Shown piece after piece: positions 9,341 through 18,785 of a stretch of DNA of 64,000 nt. This DNA is from Pontibacter liquoris (lineage in GTDB: Bacteria; Bacteroidota; Bacteroidia; Cytophagales; Hymenobacteraceae). Each line of letters begins with the position of its first letter. Within the stretch, counting starts at the first letter, position 1. Under the pieces are notes generated by a model, which made no database searches, had not been told where the DNA came from, and was given only the letters and a program-made list of their open reading frames with translations. The DNA is taken from assembly GCF_022758235.1 (NCBI RefSeq), contig NZ_JALEBG010000001.1, forward strand, positions 434,001-498,000, given 5' to 3'. Position numbers and translations under genes: made by a program.

Positions 9341-10357
9341 ATGTTTAATTTTTTCAACGAGGAAATTGCCATCGATCTAGGAACTGCCAATTTTCTTGTC
9401 ATTTACAAAGACAGAGTGGTGGTGGACGAACCTTCTGTTGTGGCCTTTGAAAACGAGTCGGGTAAGGTGATTGCCGTTGGCCGGAAGGCGATGCAGATGG
9501 AAGGCAAAGCGCATGAAAACATCCGCATTGCCCGGCCACTGAAGAATGGCGTAATAGCGGACTTTCATGCTGCCGAGCACATGATCAAGGGTATGCTCCA
9601 GTTGGTCAGCAACGGCAAAAAACGGTTTACGCCTTCTTACAAAATGGTGATCTGCGTGCCTTCCGGCATTACGGAAGTGGAAAAACGGGCCATACGTGAC
9701 TCTGCCGTTATTGCCGGCGCCAGGGAAGTATACCTGGTACATGAACCGATTGCCGCTGCCATCGGCATCGGGCTGAACGTAGAGGAGCCCACAGGCCATA
9801 TGGTCGTCGACATCGGCGGGGGCACCACCGAGATAGCGGTGATTGCGCTGAGTGGGATTGTTTGTGACCAATCAGTTCGGGTGGCAGGCGACACGTTTGA
9901 TTCGGACATTGTGCACTTTATGCGCCGGCAGCACAATATTCTGATTGGCCAGCCTACCGCTGAAAAGATCAAACTGGCAGTGGGCGCCGCCATATCTGAG
10001 TTGCAGGAGCCTCCGGCCGATACTTCCATTAGGGGGCGTGACTTGGTAACCGGCCTTCCGAAGCAGGTAAATGTATCCAGCAGCGATATTGCGCATTGCC
10101 TCGATAGGTCACTCGTTAAAATAGAGGAAGCCATTCTCAAAACGCTGGAGATCACGCCGCCCGAGTTGTCAGCTGATATTCACCAGAGCGGAATTTACCT
10201 GACCGGCGGTGGTGCGCTGCTTCGCGGCCTGGACAAAAGAATTGCTTCTAAAACAAAGCTCCCCACACATGTGGTAGAAGACCCGCTCCGCACTGTGGCA
10301 AGAGGTACCGGTATTGCGCTGAAGAATACCGGTCGTTTCCGGTTCCTGATGCGGTAA
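9341..10357 (+). CDS. mreB: MreB/Mbl-type bacterial actin
   Basis: 338-residue actin-fold ATPase that would polymerise under the inner membrane and guide cell-wall growth. Phosphate-1 motif IDLGTANFLVI is at about residues 10-20, phosphate-2 motif VVDIGGGTTEIAVI near 155, and the adenosine motif LTGGGALLRGLD near 286. The N-terminal MFNFF gives the usual membrane-binding hydrophobic end. Unlike the usual mreBCD context, no mreC, mreD, pbp2 or rodA lies nearby; the neighbours are an Rnk-like gene and a SpoIIAA-like gene. It may be a second MreB copy rather than the main rod-shape gene. Confidence 0.9.
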   Translation: MFNFFNEEIAIDLGTANFLVIYKDRVVVDEPSVVAFENESGKVIAVGRKAMQMEGKAHENIRIARPLKNGVIADFHAAEHMIKGMLQLVSNGKKRFTPSYKMVICVPSGITEVEKRAIRDSAVIAGAREVYLVHEPIAAAIGIGLNVEEPTGHMVVDIGGGTTEIAVIALSGIVCDQSVRVAGDTFDSDIVHFMRRQHNILIGQPTAEKIKLAVGAAISELQEPPADTSIRGRDLVTGLPKQVNVSSSDIAHCLDRSLVKIEEAILKTLEITPPELSADIHQSGIYLTGGGALLRGLDKRIASKTKLPTHVVEDPLRTVARGTGIALKNTGRFRFLMR

Positions 10358-10445
10358 CCAACCGGCGGGCTACCCGGGGAAGCGCTGCCTGCTTCTAAAA
10401 AGCAGGCGTTATCAGCGTTTTTATTTACTTGTAAACTGGTTTAGA

Positions 10446-10988
10446 ATGATGAGGAGAGAACTTAAAAACGCCTTTGGCAAAGTATACTTAACGGTTGAGG
10501 TCGATACCCTGAACAGATGGGTGTATGCCAACTGGATCGGGTACTCTACCGAAGCAAGTATAAAAGCCGGCGTAATCATGTATACGGAGCTCCTGGGAGC
10601 GGATCTGAATTGTATGTTGATCGATACCCGATCGATGATTGGCACCTGGGACCATTCGCTGGAGTGGATGCTGAGCAAATGGGCGCCACGGGCCGCGAAA
10701 GCCGGCCTGGCGTACTATGCCCTGGTTGCTAACCCTGGCACCTTTGCCGAATCCACGGCAGATGATTTTCATGCCCGGGTAAGCTTGTTTCAGGCCCGGG
10801 TCTTTGACGACATGGAAGCTGCAAAAGATTGGCTTAGTCCGTACGCAATGAAAAATACCCTGGGCCGCCCAGATCACGCGCCGCAAGCTGATGCAGGTAG
10901 CAGGACCCGTTCTGTCCCCAAGTCCCGGCACACCAAAAGGTTTTCCAAGTATAGAGGATGGAAAGGCAAAGCGAATACGTTGTTATAA
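10446..10988 (+). CDS. SpoIIAA/STAS-like protein of unknown role
   Basis: 180-residue soluble protein beginning 88 bp after mreB on the same strand. Residues 10-135 look like the SpoIIAA-like/STAS fold found in many Bacteroidota (FGKVYLTVEVD, a CMLIDTRSMIGTWDHSLEW strand-helix unit, then FQARVFDDMEAAKDWLSPY at the C-terminal helix). The last 40 residues are basic and low in order (SRTRSVPKSRHTKRFSKYRGWKGK), perhaps a nucleic-acid or membrane contact. Members are often sensory or anti-anti-sigma-like, but no phosphorylation serine can be assigned. AAGTATAA occurs inside it near 10556. Confidence 0.65.
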   Translation: MMRRELKNAFGKVYLTVEVDTLNRWVYANWIGYSTEASIKAGVIMYTELLGADLNCMLIDTRSMIGTWDHSLEWMLSKWAPRAAKAGLAYYALVANPGTFAESTADDFHARVSLFQARVFDDMEAAKDWLSPYAMKNTLGRPDHAPQADAGSRTRSVPKSRHTKRFSKYRGWKGKANTLL

Positions 10989-11365
10989 GCTGTGCCTTCC
11001 GGCTTCACTGAGGGTGTAACCAAACACGACCTGTTAAGTGATCCTCGTTGCACTTATACTTTAAAGCGGCACTATTTGTCCTACCCGGCGTGTTGGTTCG
11101 CTGCCTATAAAAGGCATTGCTCCGCCCCAGACCCGTTTACGAAGGGAGCCCATGCCTCGGCTGGCAGGCATGCGTTGAGCTTTGCAGGCGCTTAATCCCA
11201 TCTTTCATACTTCCCAACCTGCTCCTACTTGCCGAAATAGCCCTACATGGCACCCTATCACTAGCTGAAGCCCTTTTTTAGTCATGTTATGGTAAGCCCC
11301 AATGCCGGCGCGCCATGTGCGGGAAGTGAGTACTCATTAAATAAAAATCATAAATTTCTTTTTTA
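10989..11365. other. Non-coding stretch before the LacI-type operator
   Basis: No supported gene. A TTATACTT copy is near 11058. Short open frames here lack family-like sequence. The right end runs into the AT-rich operator/promoter of the SusCD operon. Confidence 0.5.
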
Positions 11366-11389
11366 GATAAAACGGTTTAGCTACTTTAG
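11366..11389 (+). promoter_or_regulatory. LacI-type operator O1 abutting a -7-like box, susCD promoter
   Basis: The 16-bp near-palindrome GATAAAACGGTTTAGC (11366-11381) is followed directly by TACTTTAG (11382-11389), a degenerate TAnnTTTG box. The same operator plus box layout recurs at 21956 and 32351. The upstream TTTCTTTT-T-TAG tract is also shared with the 21956 site. This would make the operator overlap the promoter spacer, so binding of the LacI protein at 31038 would repress. The predicted transcript leader to the susC ATG is about 500 nt. Confidence 0.65.
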
Positions 11390-11854
11390 CCCTACGTTCT
11401 TACAAGGCACAACTGGCTCTAACGGAAAAGCACACCAGCGTCCGCCGCACTTACTGGTAGAAAAGAAGGTAGTAATTATACTTATATAAGAATATACTGT
11501 TTTTAAGTTAAAACCTAGAACACGCTGCGCCCGATATGCGTAACAGTTTTTCTGGAAGAATAGAGATCCTGTGATTGATCACTTCTTAAGCCGAAAAATC
11601 AAGTAGCAGCTGGTTGCTATACCTTAAATGCAGGCAGCTATAAAGCAAGAAGTTTCCTAACCGGGACAAAGCGGAAGCAGGCAGGCGTGCCGCTACCGAG
11701 AACTCTAAAGTATAAGCGTGGGCTGCCCAATTCAGTTGCTACCCGCCGGACTCTGCCGAGCTCCTTTAGGGGAGAGAAACATTTTACCCAAACGAACTTT
11801 TTTGCAAGGTATATTGGGGCCTCACCGGAGGCTGGTAAATTAATTTCAACGCTT

Positions 11855-11870
11855 GCTAAATCGATTTAGT
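11855..11870. promoter_or_regulatory. LacI-type operator O2, perfect palindrome just before susC
   Basis: GCTAAATCGATTTAGT contains the perfect 14-bp palindrome CTAAATCGATTTAG (11856-11869). It matches the other three operators of the window and lies about 30 bp before the preferred susC start, about 490 bp downstream of O1. Unlike the other sites it has no -7-like box next to it, so a looping or roadblock role is more likely than promoter occlusion. Confidence 0.62.
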
Positions 11871-11900
11871 ATCATGATTATTCCACTAAAATCTAAGTAT

Positions 11901-14900
11901 ATGCAACACCAGTTTACGAGTATGTTTGATGGTGACCCCGTGAAAACAAGAACCCGGTTCTTTAGAACCAGCCTGCTTGCTTTTACACTGTGTGCGGGCG
12001 TGCCTGTAACGCAAGGCCAGGCGGCTAATTTGCCCGGGCCGGTAAATTCTACAGAAATCATTGTGGCTACCAAGGGGCTTTCTATGGAAAGCCTGCGCCG
12101 GTATGCCATCCAGGTGAGCGGAAAAGTGACGGACGCCAGCGGGCAGCCCTTGCCTGGCGTTTCTGTGGTGCTAAAAGGCACAACCGTTGGGGCTACCACA
12201 GGGGTAGACGGCAATTACAACCTGACCATTCCGGACGGGCAAACCAACATGACACTGGTATTCTCTTATATCGGTTTCGTGAAGCAGGAAGTGTCAGTTG
12301 GAAACAGATCGGTTATTGATGTACAGCTTCAGACAGATGCCAAGGCGCTGGAAGAAGTGGTGGTAGTAGGCTACGGTACCATGGAAAAGCGCGAAGTGAG
12401 TAGCGCCGTGACTACGGTTACCAGCGAGGATTTTCAGAAAGGTGCTTTTAACAGCCCCTTGCAAATGATAGAAGGCCGTGTGGCCGGTGTAACCATCTCT
12501 AACTCCGCAGCCGGCGATCCGAATGCCGGACCTGAAATCCAGCTACGGGGCGCTTCCTCACTGAATGCCGGAAATGGCCCCCTTATCGTAATCGATGGCT
12601 TGCCGGGCGGCGATCTGCGCAACCTGGCCCAACAGGACATCGAATCTATTTCCATCCTGAGAGACGCTGCCGCGGCTGCCATTTATGGCTCGCGCGGTGC
12701 AAACGGCGTGGTGTTGGTTACGACCAAGCGGGGCAAGGCTGGCAAAGTGCAGGTAACCTACGACAGCTATGTGGAGCACGATGAAGTAGCGGCCAAGCCC
12801 GATGTTCTTTCAGCCGAGGAGTTCCTGGCAAAAGGAAGAGACCAGGATTATGGCGCCCGCACCAACTGGTACGACGAACTGCTGCGCAAAAGCAACTTCG
12901 GGCAGAACCACTCGCTGGCCATCAGCGGCGGTAACGAAAACACTGTGGTGCGCCTTTCCGGCCAATACCGAACCAAAGAAGGTCTCGATATTGCCACGAA
13001 CCGCAAAGAGTACGGCCTCCGGGCAAGCATTTTGCAAACTGCTCTCAATGGTAAACTGGAGCTGGGCGGTAACCTGTCTTACCGGATCGCAAACGAAGAG
13101 TATACCAACTATGGCGCTTTTCAGCAGGCGGTAAAATTAAACCCGACCATTCCGGTCATGGATCCGGAAAATCCTTTGATGTTTAATTCTTTCAAGGGAT
13201 ACGATACCTATAACCCGGTGCAGAACCTGAAAGCCCGTGAGAACGGGGCAGATCATGAGTATGCCATTGTGGATGTGAGTGCCAAGGTAAACATTCTGGA
13301 TAACCTGAGCACGGAGCTAAAGCTGGCCCGCCAGGGACATATACAGAAGGGAAGAGAGTATTATACTTCCAAATCCGCAGAATCCATTGATAACGAGCGT
13401 ATTGGGCGCGCCCGCCTGGAAAACAACAGCTATACGGACTATGTATTGGAATGGCTCAATAATTACAATACCAAGATCGGCAAGCACGATATCCGGGTAT
13501 TAGGTGGTTATTCCTACCAGCAATCCTATCAGGATGGTTTTTACGCAGAGAACGCCAACTTCCCATCGGATGCTTACTGGTACAACAACCTGAGCGCCGG
13601 TAGCTGGAACAGCGATGAAGCGGGGCGTCTGGGGATGGATTCCTGGGCCAGTAAGGAAAAGACGATCGCCTTCCTGGGCCGCGTGAATTATAACTACAAC
13701 GATACTTACTTCCTGATGGGGTCCTTCCGCTATGAAGGCAACACCAAGTTCGGTATCGATAACAAGTGGGGTTTGTTCCCGGCGGTTTCAGCCGCCTGGC
13801 GTATTTCCAACCTGCCGGCTTTGCAGAACAACGAAGTGGTTAACGACCTGAAGCTCCGTGCTTCGTACGGTGTTACCGGTCGTTCTAATTTCAGAAGGTA
13901 TACCGCGCTTCGGAAATATCAGGGTTTTGGCAAATACCTGAACGACGAAGGCGAGTGGATACAGGTGTATGGCCCGGGCAACAACTTTAACCCGGACCTG
14001 CGCTGGGAGAAGGCGATCTCTTATAACGTGGGCCTTGACTTTGCCTTGTTTGATAACAAGCTGAGCGGTAGCATCGATGTCTTCGACCGCCGCAACAGTG
14101 ACCTGATCTCTGATTATACCGTGCCAGTACCACCATACCTGCACGATAGAATGACGGTAAACGTGGGTACTACCAGCTCCAAAGGTGTTGAGATGGCCTT
14201 GAACTGGAATGCCGTGAGCACAGAAGATTTTAGCTATTCCACCGCCTTCACAGGTTCTTACTCCAAGGCAAAACTAGGATCCTGGTCCAATGAAACCTAT
14301 AAATCTGACTTTTTCTATTTGCAGGACCTGCCTTCTCCGGGCAACCCCGGCCCGGCTTACAGACTGGAAGACGGGACGGACCTGGGTAACTTTTATGGTT
14401 ACAAGTATGCTGGCGTAGACGAAGATGGCAACATCCTTGTCTGGAAAGACGGCGTGGAAGGTTCTGAAAAGCTGCGCGCCGCTGGCCCAAGCATCCAGGC
14501 AAACAGCGATCGGGACAGAACGTATATCGGAAACGGCACTCCCCGCTATGAACTGGGCTGGACCCACGCGCTGAACTACAAAGGCTTTGACCTGACCGTG
14601 TTCTTCCGCGGACGTTTCGACTACCAGATCCTGAACCTGTACCAGATGTACTATGGTCTGCAGGGCGAAGCAGGCACTAACCTGCTGACAGATGCCTACG
14701 ACCGCAACGACCACATCAAAACCGGCAAGGTAATCACAGATTACTTCCTGGAAGACGGCGACTTTGTAAAACTCGACAACATTACGCTAGGCTGGTCTCC
14801 AAAACTGGGCGTGAAGCAGATCAGCAATTTCAGAATTTATGGCTCGGTTAGAAATGTGTTTACCATCACCGGTTATTCTGGTTTAGATCCTGCCTCAGTA

Positions 14901-14990
14901 GGGGTAGCAGGCTTAACCCCAGGCTATGGCAGTTTGGATGTGTACCCTACGCGCAGAAATTTTGCCCTTGGCGCACAGATCACTTTCTAA
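11901..14990 (+). CDS. susC: SusC/RagA-family TonB-dependent outer-membrane transporter
   Basis: About 1029 residues. A hydrophobic export signal (SLLAFTLCAGVPVTQG) is followed by a carboxypeptidase-D-like domain (VSGKVTDASGQPLPGVSVVLKG), the plug domain beginning EEVVVVGYGTMEKREVSSAV, and a long beta-barrel ending in FALGAQITF with the C-terminal aromatic residue. It imports oligosaccharides together with the SusD protein that follows after 33 bp. The open frame reaches back to a TTG at 11853 that lies over the operator palindrome; ATG 11901 starts closer to the signal peptide and is preferred, with 11874 or 11922 possible. No STN domain or anti-sigma partner is seen; control is probably by the LacI protein. 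Confidence 0.93.
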   Translation: MQHQFTSMFDGDPVKTRTRFFRTSLLAFTLCAGVPVTQGQAANLPGPVNSTEIIVATKGLSMESLRRYAIQVSGKVTDASGQPLPGVSVVLKGTTVGATTGVDGNYNLTIPDGQTNMTLVFSYIGFVKQEVSVGNRSVIDVQLQTDAKALEEVVVVGYGTMEKREVSSAVTTVTSEDFQKGAFNSPLQMIEGRVAGVTISNSAAGDPNAGPEIQLRGASSLNAGNGPLIVIDGLPGGDLRNLAQQDIESISILRDAAAAAIYGSRGANGVVLVTTKRGKAGKVQVTYDSYVEHDEVAAKPDVLSAEEFLAKGRDQDYGARTNWYDELLRKSNFGQNHSLAISGGNENTVVRLSGQYRTKEGLDIATNRKEYGLRASILQTALNGKLELGGNLSYRIANEEYTNYGAFQQAVKLNPTIPVMDPENPLMFNSFKGYDTYNPVQNLKARENGADHEYAIVDVSAKVNILDNLSTELKLARQGHIQKGREYYTSKSAESIDNERIGRARLENNSYTDYVLEWLNNYNTKIGKHDIRVLGGYSYQQSYQDGFYAENANFPSDAYWYNNLSAGSWNSDEAGRLGMDSWASKEKTIAFLGRVNYNYNDTYFLMGSFRYEGNTKFGIDNKWGLFPAVSAAWRISNLPALQNNEVVNDLKLRASYGVTGRSNFRRYTALRKYQGFGKYLNDEGEWIQVYGPGNNFNPDLRWEKAISYNVGLDFALFDNKLSGSIDVFDRRNSDLISDYTVPVPPYLHDRMTVNVGTTSSKGVEMALNWNAVSTEDFSYSTAFTGSYSKAKLGSWSNETYKSDFFYLQDLPSPGNPGPAYRLEDGTDLGNFYGYKYAGVDEDGNILVWKDGVEGSEKLRAAGPSIQANSDRDRTYIGNGTPRYELGWTHALNYKGFDLTVFFRGRFDYQILNLYQMYYGLQGEAGTNLLTDAYDRNDHIKTGKVITDYFLEDGDFVKLDNITLGWSPKLGVKQISNFRIYGSVRNVFTITGYSGLDPASVGVAGLTPGYGSLDVYPTRRNFALGAQITF

Positions 14991-15023
14991 GTCCATCTTT
15001 CAACCATTTTGCAACAACACATT

Positions 15024-16706
15024 ATGAAAAGATATAAATCACTACTTGCCTTGCTGCTGCTGGTAGCTGCTGCGCCCGCCTGTACCGACCTGGCAGAGCA
15101 GGCCTATGATGTACTGCCGGCTGACAATTATTACCAGGATAAGAACTCTGTTATTGCTGCTGTGACGCGTCCTTACGAGCATGCACACTGGAATGGCTGG
15201 GATGGCGACCGCTGGTACCTCTCTGAACTGACAGCTGATCAGTTTATCTGGGCCCAGAAAGGCCGGCATGGCCAGGACGGCGGCAACTGGGTGCGCCTCC
15301 ACCGCCACGAGTGGACAGCAGATGAAGGCGCTATATATGGCGGCTGGACAGGCCCTTACCAGGGGATTGGCCAGTGTAACCTCATTATCGAAGACCTGAC
15401 CAAGTTGGATTATGCCAGCATGGGCTTGTCGGAGGAGGATAAAGCCAGACACATCAACGAGCTTCGGGTGCTGCGCGCCTGGTTCTATACTTTCCTGATC
15501 GACTTCTACCGCAACGTGCCTATCGTAACTGTTTCCGGGGAACGTAAAGCCAATTCTACGCCGCAGGAGGTGTTTGCCTTTATCGAAACCGAACTGAAGG
15601 AAGCCCTGCCCAACCTGCCGCAGAATGCTAACGTAGGCCGCTGGGACCAGGCCGGCGCTGCTGCCCTGCTGGTGCGCTTATACTTAAACGCCGAAGCCTG
15701 GACCGGTACGCCAAGATACACGGATTGTGCCGCCATTGCGCAGCAGATCATCGACGGGCAGTATGGCCAGTACTCGATCGATACCGATTACAGAGGGCCA
15801 TTCCGATCAGGAGTGGCTGGCTACCGGTCGCCGGAGAATATCTTCGAGTTTCCGCATGCTAAAAACATTTATGAATTTGGCTGGATGTATGATGCCATGC
15901 AGCATTACCAGGCTAGATACTCGCTGGATAACACCCGCGGAGGCTGGAACGGTATCACGCTGGCGCCATCGCGCGACACGGAAGGCAAGCTGTTGAACTT
16001 TGCACTAGGCAAGCCTTACGAGAAGTATGCCGACGGCGACAAGCGTAAGCAGCCGTTCCATACAACTGCTACAAATGACCTGTATGAGGGCTTCTTCCTG
16101 ATCGGCCAGCAGTATGAATTCAACTACAATAAAGGATTCGGCTTCGACAGCACCAAAATGGTGTTAGGAACGGAAGAGTATACTGGCAAGCCTTTGTTCT
16201 ATGTAGACAAGGTAGGCCGTTTCACGGAGGGTGCCGCAGGCTTAGCCAAAGGCTCTCACATCGAAACAGGTGAAGAAAACACCGGCGTGCGTTTGCTCAA
16301 ATTCCCGTGGTTGCCTGATTCCAAAGGGCTGCTGATGTCTAACTCTGCTCCGGAGATTCGTTTGGCGGAAATATACTACTCGTTAGCTGAGTGTAAGTAC
16401 CGTGCAGGCGACAAAGCAGGTGCTGCCCAGTTACTGGATGCGGTTCGCAAACGTAACTTCAAGGATGCTGCCTGGGATGCTGTAAGTTATGCAACGAACA
16501 CAGGCAAGCTGACAGACGACGAGTTTGTGGATGAACTAGGTCGTGAATTCCTGGGAGAGCGCCACCGCAGAAGGGACCTGGTGCGCTGGGGACGTTTTGG
16601 AAACGCCTGGTGGGATAAAGCAGCAGACGGTGCGGATAAAACGGTTTTCCCGATACCTGCACGAGCGCTGAACGCCAACGAGCTTTTAACGCCTAACGGA
16701 TATTAA
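15024..16706 (+). CDS. susD: SusD/RagB-family surface glycan-binding lipoprotein
   Basis: 560-residue lipoprotein. The signal peptide KSLLALLLLVAAAPAC gives a lipidated Cys followed by Thr-Asp. SusD hallmarks include the early NYYQDKNSVIAAVTRPYEH segment, the helical TPR region with RVLRAWFYTFLIDFYRNVPIVT, and the C-terminal LGERHRRRDLVRWGRF followed by FPIPARALNANELLTPNGY. It would cap the SusC barrel and bind the incoming glycan at the cell surface. ATG 15024 was chosen over the in-frame TTG at 15009 because it starts directly before the basic n-region MKRYK. A strong terminator follows the gene. Confidence 0.93.
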   Translation: MKRYKSLLALLLLVAAAPACTDLAEQAYDVLPADNYYQDKNSVIAAVTRPYEHAHWNGWDGDRWYLSELTADQFIWAQKGRHGQDGGNWVRLHRHEWTADEGAIYGGWTGPYQGIGQCNLIIEDLTKLDYASMGLSEEDKARHINELRVLRAWFYTFLIDFYRNVPIVTVSGERKANSTPQEVFAFIETELKEALPNLPQNANVGRWDQAGAAALLVRLYLNAEAWTGTPRYTDCAAIAQQIIDGQYGQYSIDTDYRGPFRSGVAGYRSPENIFEFPHAKNIYEFGWMYDAMQHYQARYSLDNTRGGWNGITLAPSRDTEGKLLNFALGKPYEKYADGDKRKQPFHTTATNDLYEGFFLIGQQYEFNYNKGFGFDSTKMVLGTEEYTGKPLFYVDKVGRFTEGAAGLAKGSHIETGEENTGVRLLKFPWLPDSKGLLMSNSAPEIRLAEIYYSLAECKYRAGDKAGAAQLLDAVRKRNFKDAAWDAVSYATNTGKLTDDEFVDELGREFLGERHRRRDLVRWGRFGNAWWDKAADGADKTVFPIPARALNANELLTPNGY

Positions 16707-16716
16707 CAAATGAAAA

Positions 16717-16767
16717 GCAGGCGACAGCAAAAGGAATACGTGCCTTTCTGTCGCCTGCCTTCATTTT
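16717..16767 (+). terminator. Rho-independent terminator after susD
   Basis: GCAGGCGACAG (16717-16727) pairs perfectly with CTGTCGCCTGC (16748-16758), with further AAAGG/CCTTT pairing inside. A TT-CATTTT tract follows. It lies 11 bp after the susD stop. Confidence 0.85.
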
Positions 16768-16915
16768 AAAGGTTTGTTAATGTTGCAACAAATAATCAGC
16801 TGTGCTAAACAGGCTGCTCATCTTTTATGATATCCCGCTGAGTGCCATTTTCTTAAAGCTTATACTTTAGTAACAGAGCAGGGAACGACAGGTACTATAT
16901 TTTGTTTTTTTAATA

Positions 16916-16923
16916 TATATTTG
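16916..16923 (+). promoter_or_regulatory. Candidate -7 promoter box upstream of the GH125 operon
   Basis: TATATTTG fits TAnnTTTG within an AT-rich stretch between the susD terminator and the GH125 gene. A TTG-type -33 box at the right distance is not clear. The interval 16768-17294 holds no supported gene; AAGTATAA-type motifs are at about 16860 and 17272. Confidence 0.35.
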
Positions 16924-17294
16924 GGAGAAGGTATGATAGTGCCTTTACCACCCAAAGTTTTCACGTAGCGGTGATCAGTTCGAATTAATATGAATTTACC
17001 TGCTGCTTCCCTTCCGGGCTAAGGATGTGGGTGTTTGTGCAGCAATGGCTTTTTGCCCGGCATAAAGCTGGAAGCACAGATCGCAATCTGCCTCAAACAG
17101 GATTACAAGTATACGATGGCTCCTGGCGGAACACCTTATACCAGCCTTTTCAAACGACAGTACAAAATATCATCAGGTCTGCCCACGGTGGACAACAGCC
17201 TTGCGGCTTAACTTAGAAATGACTGGCCTCACGTGGTAGTAAGCTACAAAAGGGAGCGCCTTGCAAATACGAAGTATAAATTCATCCGGATTAC

Positions 17295-18710
17295 ATGAAT
17301 AGAAGAACATTTTTACAAAACTCCGCCCTGGCTGGTGCCGGTGCCCTTTTAAGTCCGCTTGCCTTTGCCGCCTCTTCCGGGTTCCCGGTAGTGCGCGTGC
17401 CCGCTGCCAAACGCCATTTTCAGAGCAAAGCCGTCGACGGTGCTATCAAGGAATTCAGCAAGCAGGTAAAAGACAAAGAGCTGGCCTGGTTGTTTGAGAA
17501 CTGCTTTCCCAGCACCCTCGATACCACGGTTACTTACCAGACCAAGAACGGCCGCCCTAATACCTACGTCATCACCGGCGATATCGACGCCATGTGGCTG
17601 CGCGATAGCTCGGCCCAGGTGTGGCCTTACTTGAAATTCGTTAAAAAAGATGAACCCCTGCGCCAGTTAATTGCAGGTGTCATTAACCGCCAGACCCAGA
17701 ACATCCTGCGCGATCCGTATGCCAATGCCTTTTATGATGACACGAGCAAAGTAGGGGAGTGGGGCACAGACAAAACCGCGATGAAGCCCGGCGTGCACGA
17801 GCGCAAGTGGGAAATCGATTCGTTGTGTTACCCTATCCGGCTAGCCTATCATTACTGGCTGGCAACAGGCGATACCAAGCCTTTTGATGGGCAGTGGCAA
17901 CAGGCCATTAAAACCACGTTGAAGACCTTTAAAGAGCAGCAGCGCAAAGAAGACCTCGGCCCGTACCGCTTTCAGCGCGAAACCACTAATGCTACCGATA
18001 CCCAACCCATGTCAGGATATGGCTTGCCTGTAAAGCCGGTGGGCCTGATCTGCTCGGCCTTCCGGCCCAGCGACGATGCAACGGTTTTCTCCTTCCTCAT
18101 TCCCTCTAATTTCTTTGCGGTGGTGAGCCTGCGGCAGGCAGCCGAGATGATGCAGAAAATTGCTTCCGACAAAGCAACGGCCAATGAGCTGCTTAGCCTG
18201 GCATCAGAAGTAGAGAAAGCGCTGCAGGAGCATGCGGTAGCAGAGCATCCCGGGTTTGGCAAGATCTACGCCTTTGAAGTAGACGGTTTCGGCAACCATT
18301 ATTTCATGGACGATGCCAACGTACCCAGCTTACTGTCGCTGCCTTACCTGGGTGCGGTAAGTGCTACCGATCCCGTGTATCAGAACACCCGCAAATACGT
18401 GCTCTCAGAAAGTAACCCCTTCTTTTTTAAAGGCAGTGCAGCAGAAGGTATAGGAGGCCCCCACGTAGGCCGGGATATGATCTGGCCGATGGCGATTACA
18501 ATGCGGGCTTTGACCAGTAACGACCCGCAGGAAATAAAAACGTGCATCCAGTTGCTCAAGAGCACGCACGCCGGCACAGGGTTTATGCACGAGGCTTTTC
18601 ACAAGAACGATCCCAAGAATTTCACCCGCTCCTGGTTTGCCTGGGCCAATACCTTGTTTGGCGAGCTGCTGTGGAAATCCTACCAGGAAAATCCGAAGCT
18701 GCTAGCCTAG
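17295..18710 (+). CDS. Glycoside hydrolase family 125 exo-alpha-1,6-mannosidase
   Basis: 471 residues. A twin-arginine-like leader MNRRTFLQNSALAGAGALL precedes the (alpha/alpha)6 barrel. GH125 hallmarks are ITGDIDAMWLRDSSAQVWPYL, FYDD with nearby HERKWEIDSLCYPIRLAY, the SAFRPSDDA segment and the C-terminal FHKNDPKNFTRSWFAWANTLFGEL. Family members remove alpha-1,6-linked mannose by inversion. It heads a tight group with a ROK protein and a GH92 enzyme, supporting breakdown of mannose-rich glycans in the periplasm. The catalytic acid (Asp in GDIDAMW region) and base cannot be assigned with certainty by eye. Confidence 0.92.
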   Translation: MNRRTFLQNSALAGAGALLSPLAFAASSGFPVVRVPAAKRHFQSKAVDGAIKEFSKQVKDKELAWLFENCFPSTLDTTVTYQTKNGRPNTYVITGDIDAMWLRDSSAQVWPYLKFVKKDEPLRQLIAGVINRQTQNILRDPYANAFYDDTSKVGEWGTDKTAMKPGVHERKWEIDSLCYPIRLAYHYWLATGDTKPFDGQWQQAIKTTLKTFKEQQRKEDLGPYRFQRETTNATDTQPMSGYGLPVKPVGLICSAFRPSDDATVFSFLIPSNFFAVVSLRQAAEMMQKIASDKATANELLSLASEVEKALQEHAVAEHPGFGKIYAFEVDGFGNHYFMDDANVPSLLSLPYLGAVSATDPVYQNTRKYVLSESNPFFFKGSAAEGIGGPHVGRDMIWPMAITMRALTSNDPQEIKTCIQLLKSTHAGTGFMHEAFHKNDPKNFTRSWFAWANTLFGELLWKSYQENPKLLA

Positions 18711-18785
18711 CACGTCAATAAAAATAAAGTTTAGTTTAACTGATACCGGAGTAGTGGGCCTGCTGGGGTCACCTAACATGCGTTT

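Noticed and set aside
11853..11900. Upstream extension of susC to the TTG at 11853
   Set aside because: The TTG codon overlaps the perfect operator palindrome, and the added residues precede the signal peptide without need.
17025..17216. 63-codon frame upstream of GH125
   Set aside because: No recognisable sequence; contains a stretch over AT-rich promoter DNA and lacks start support.
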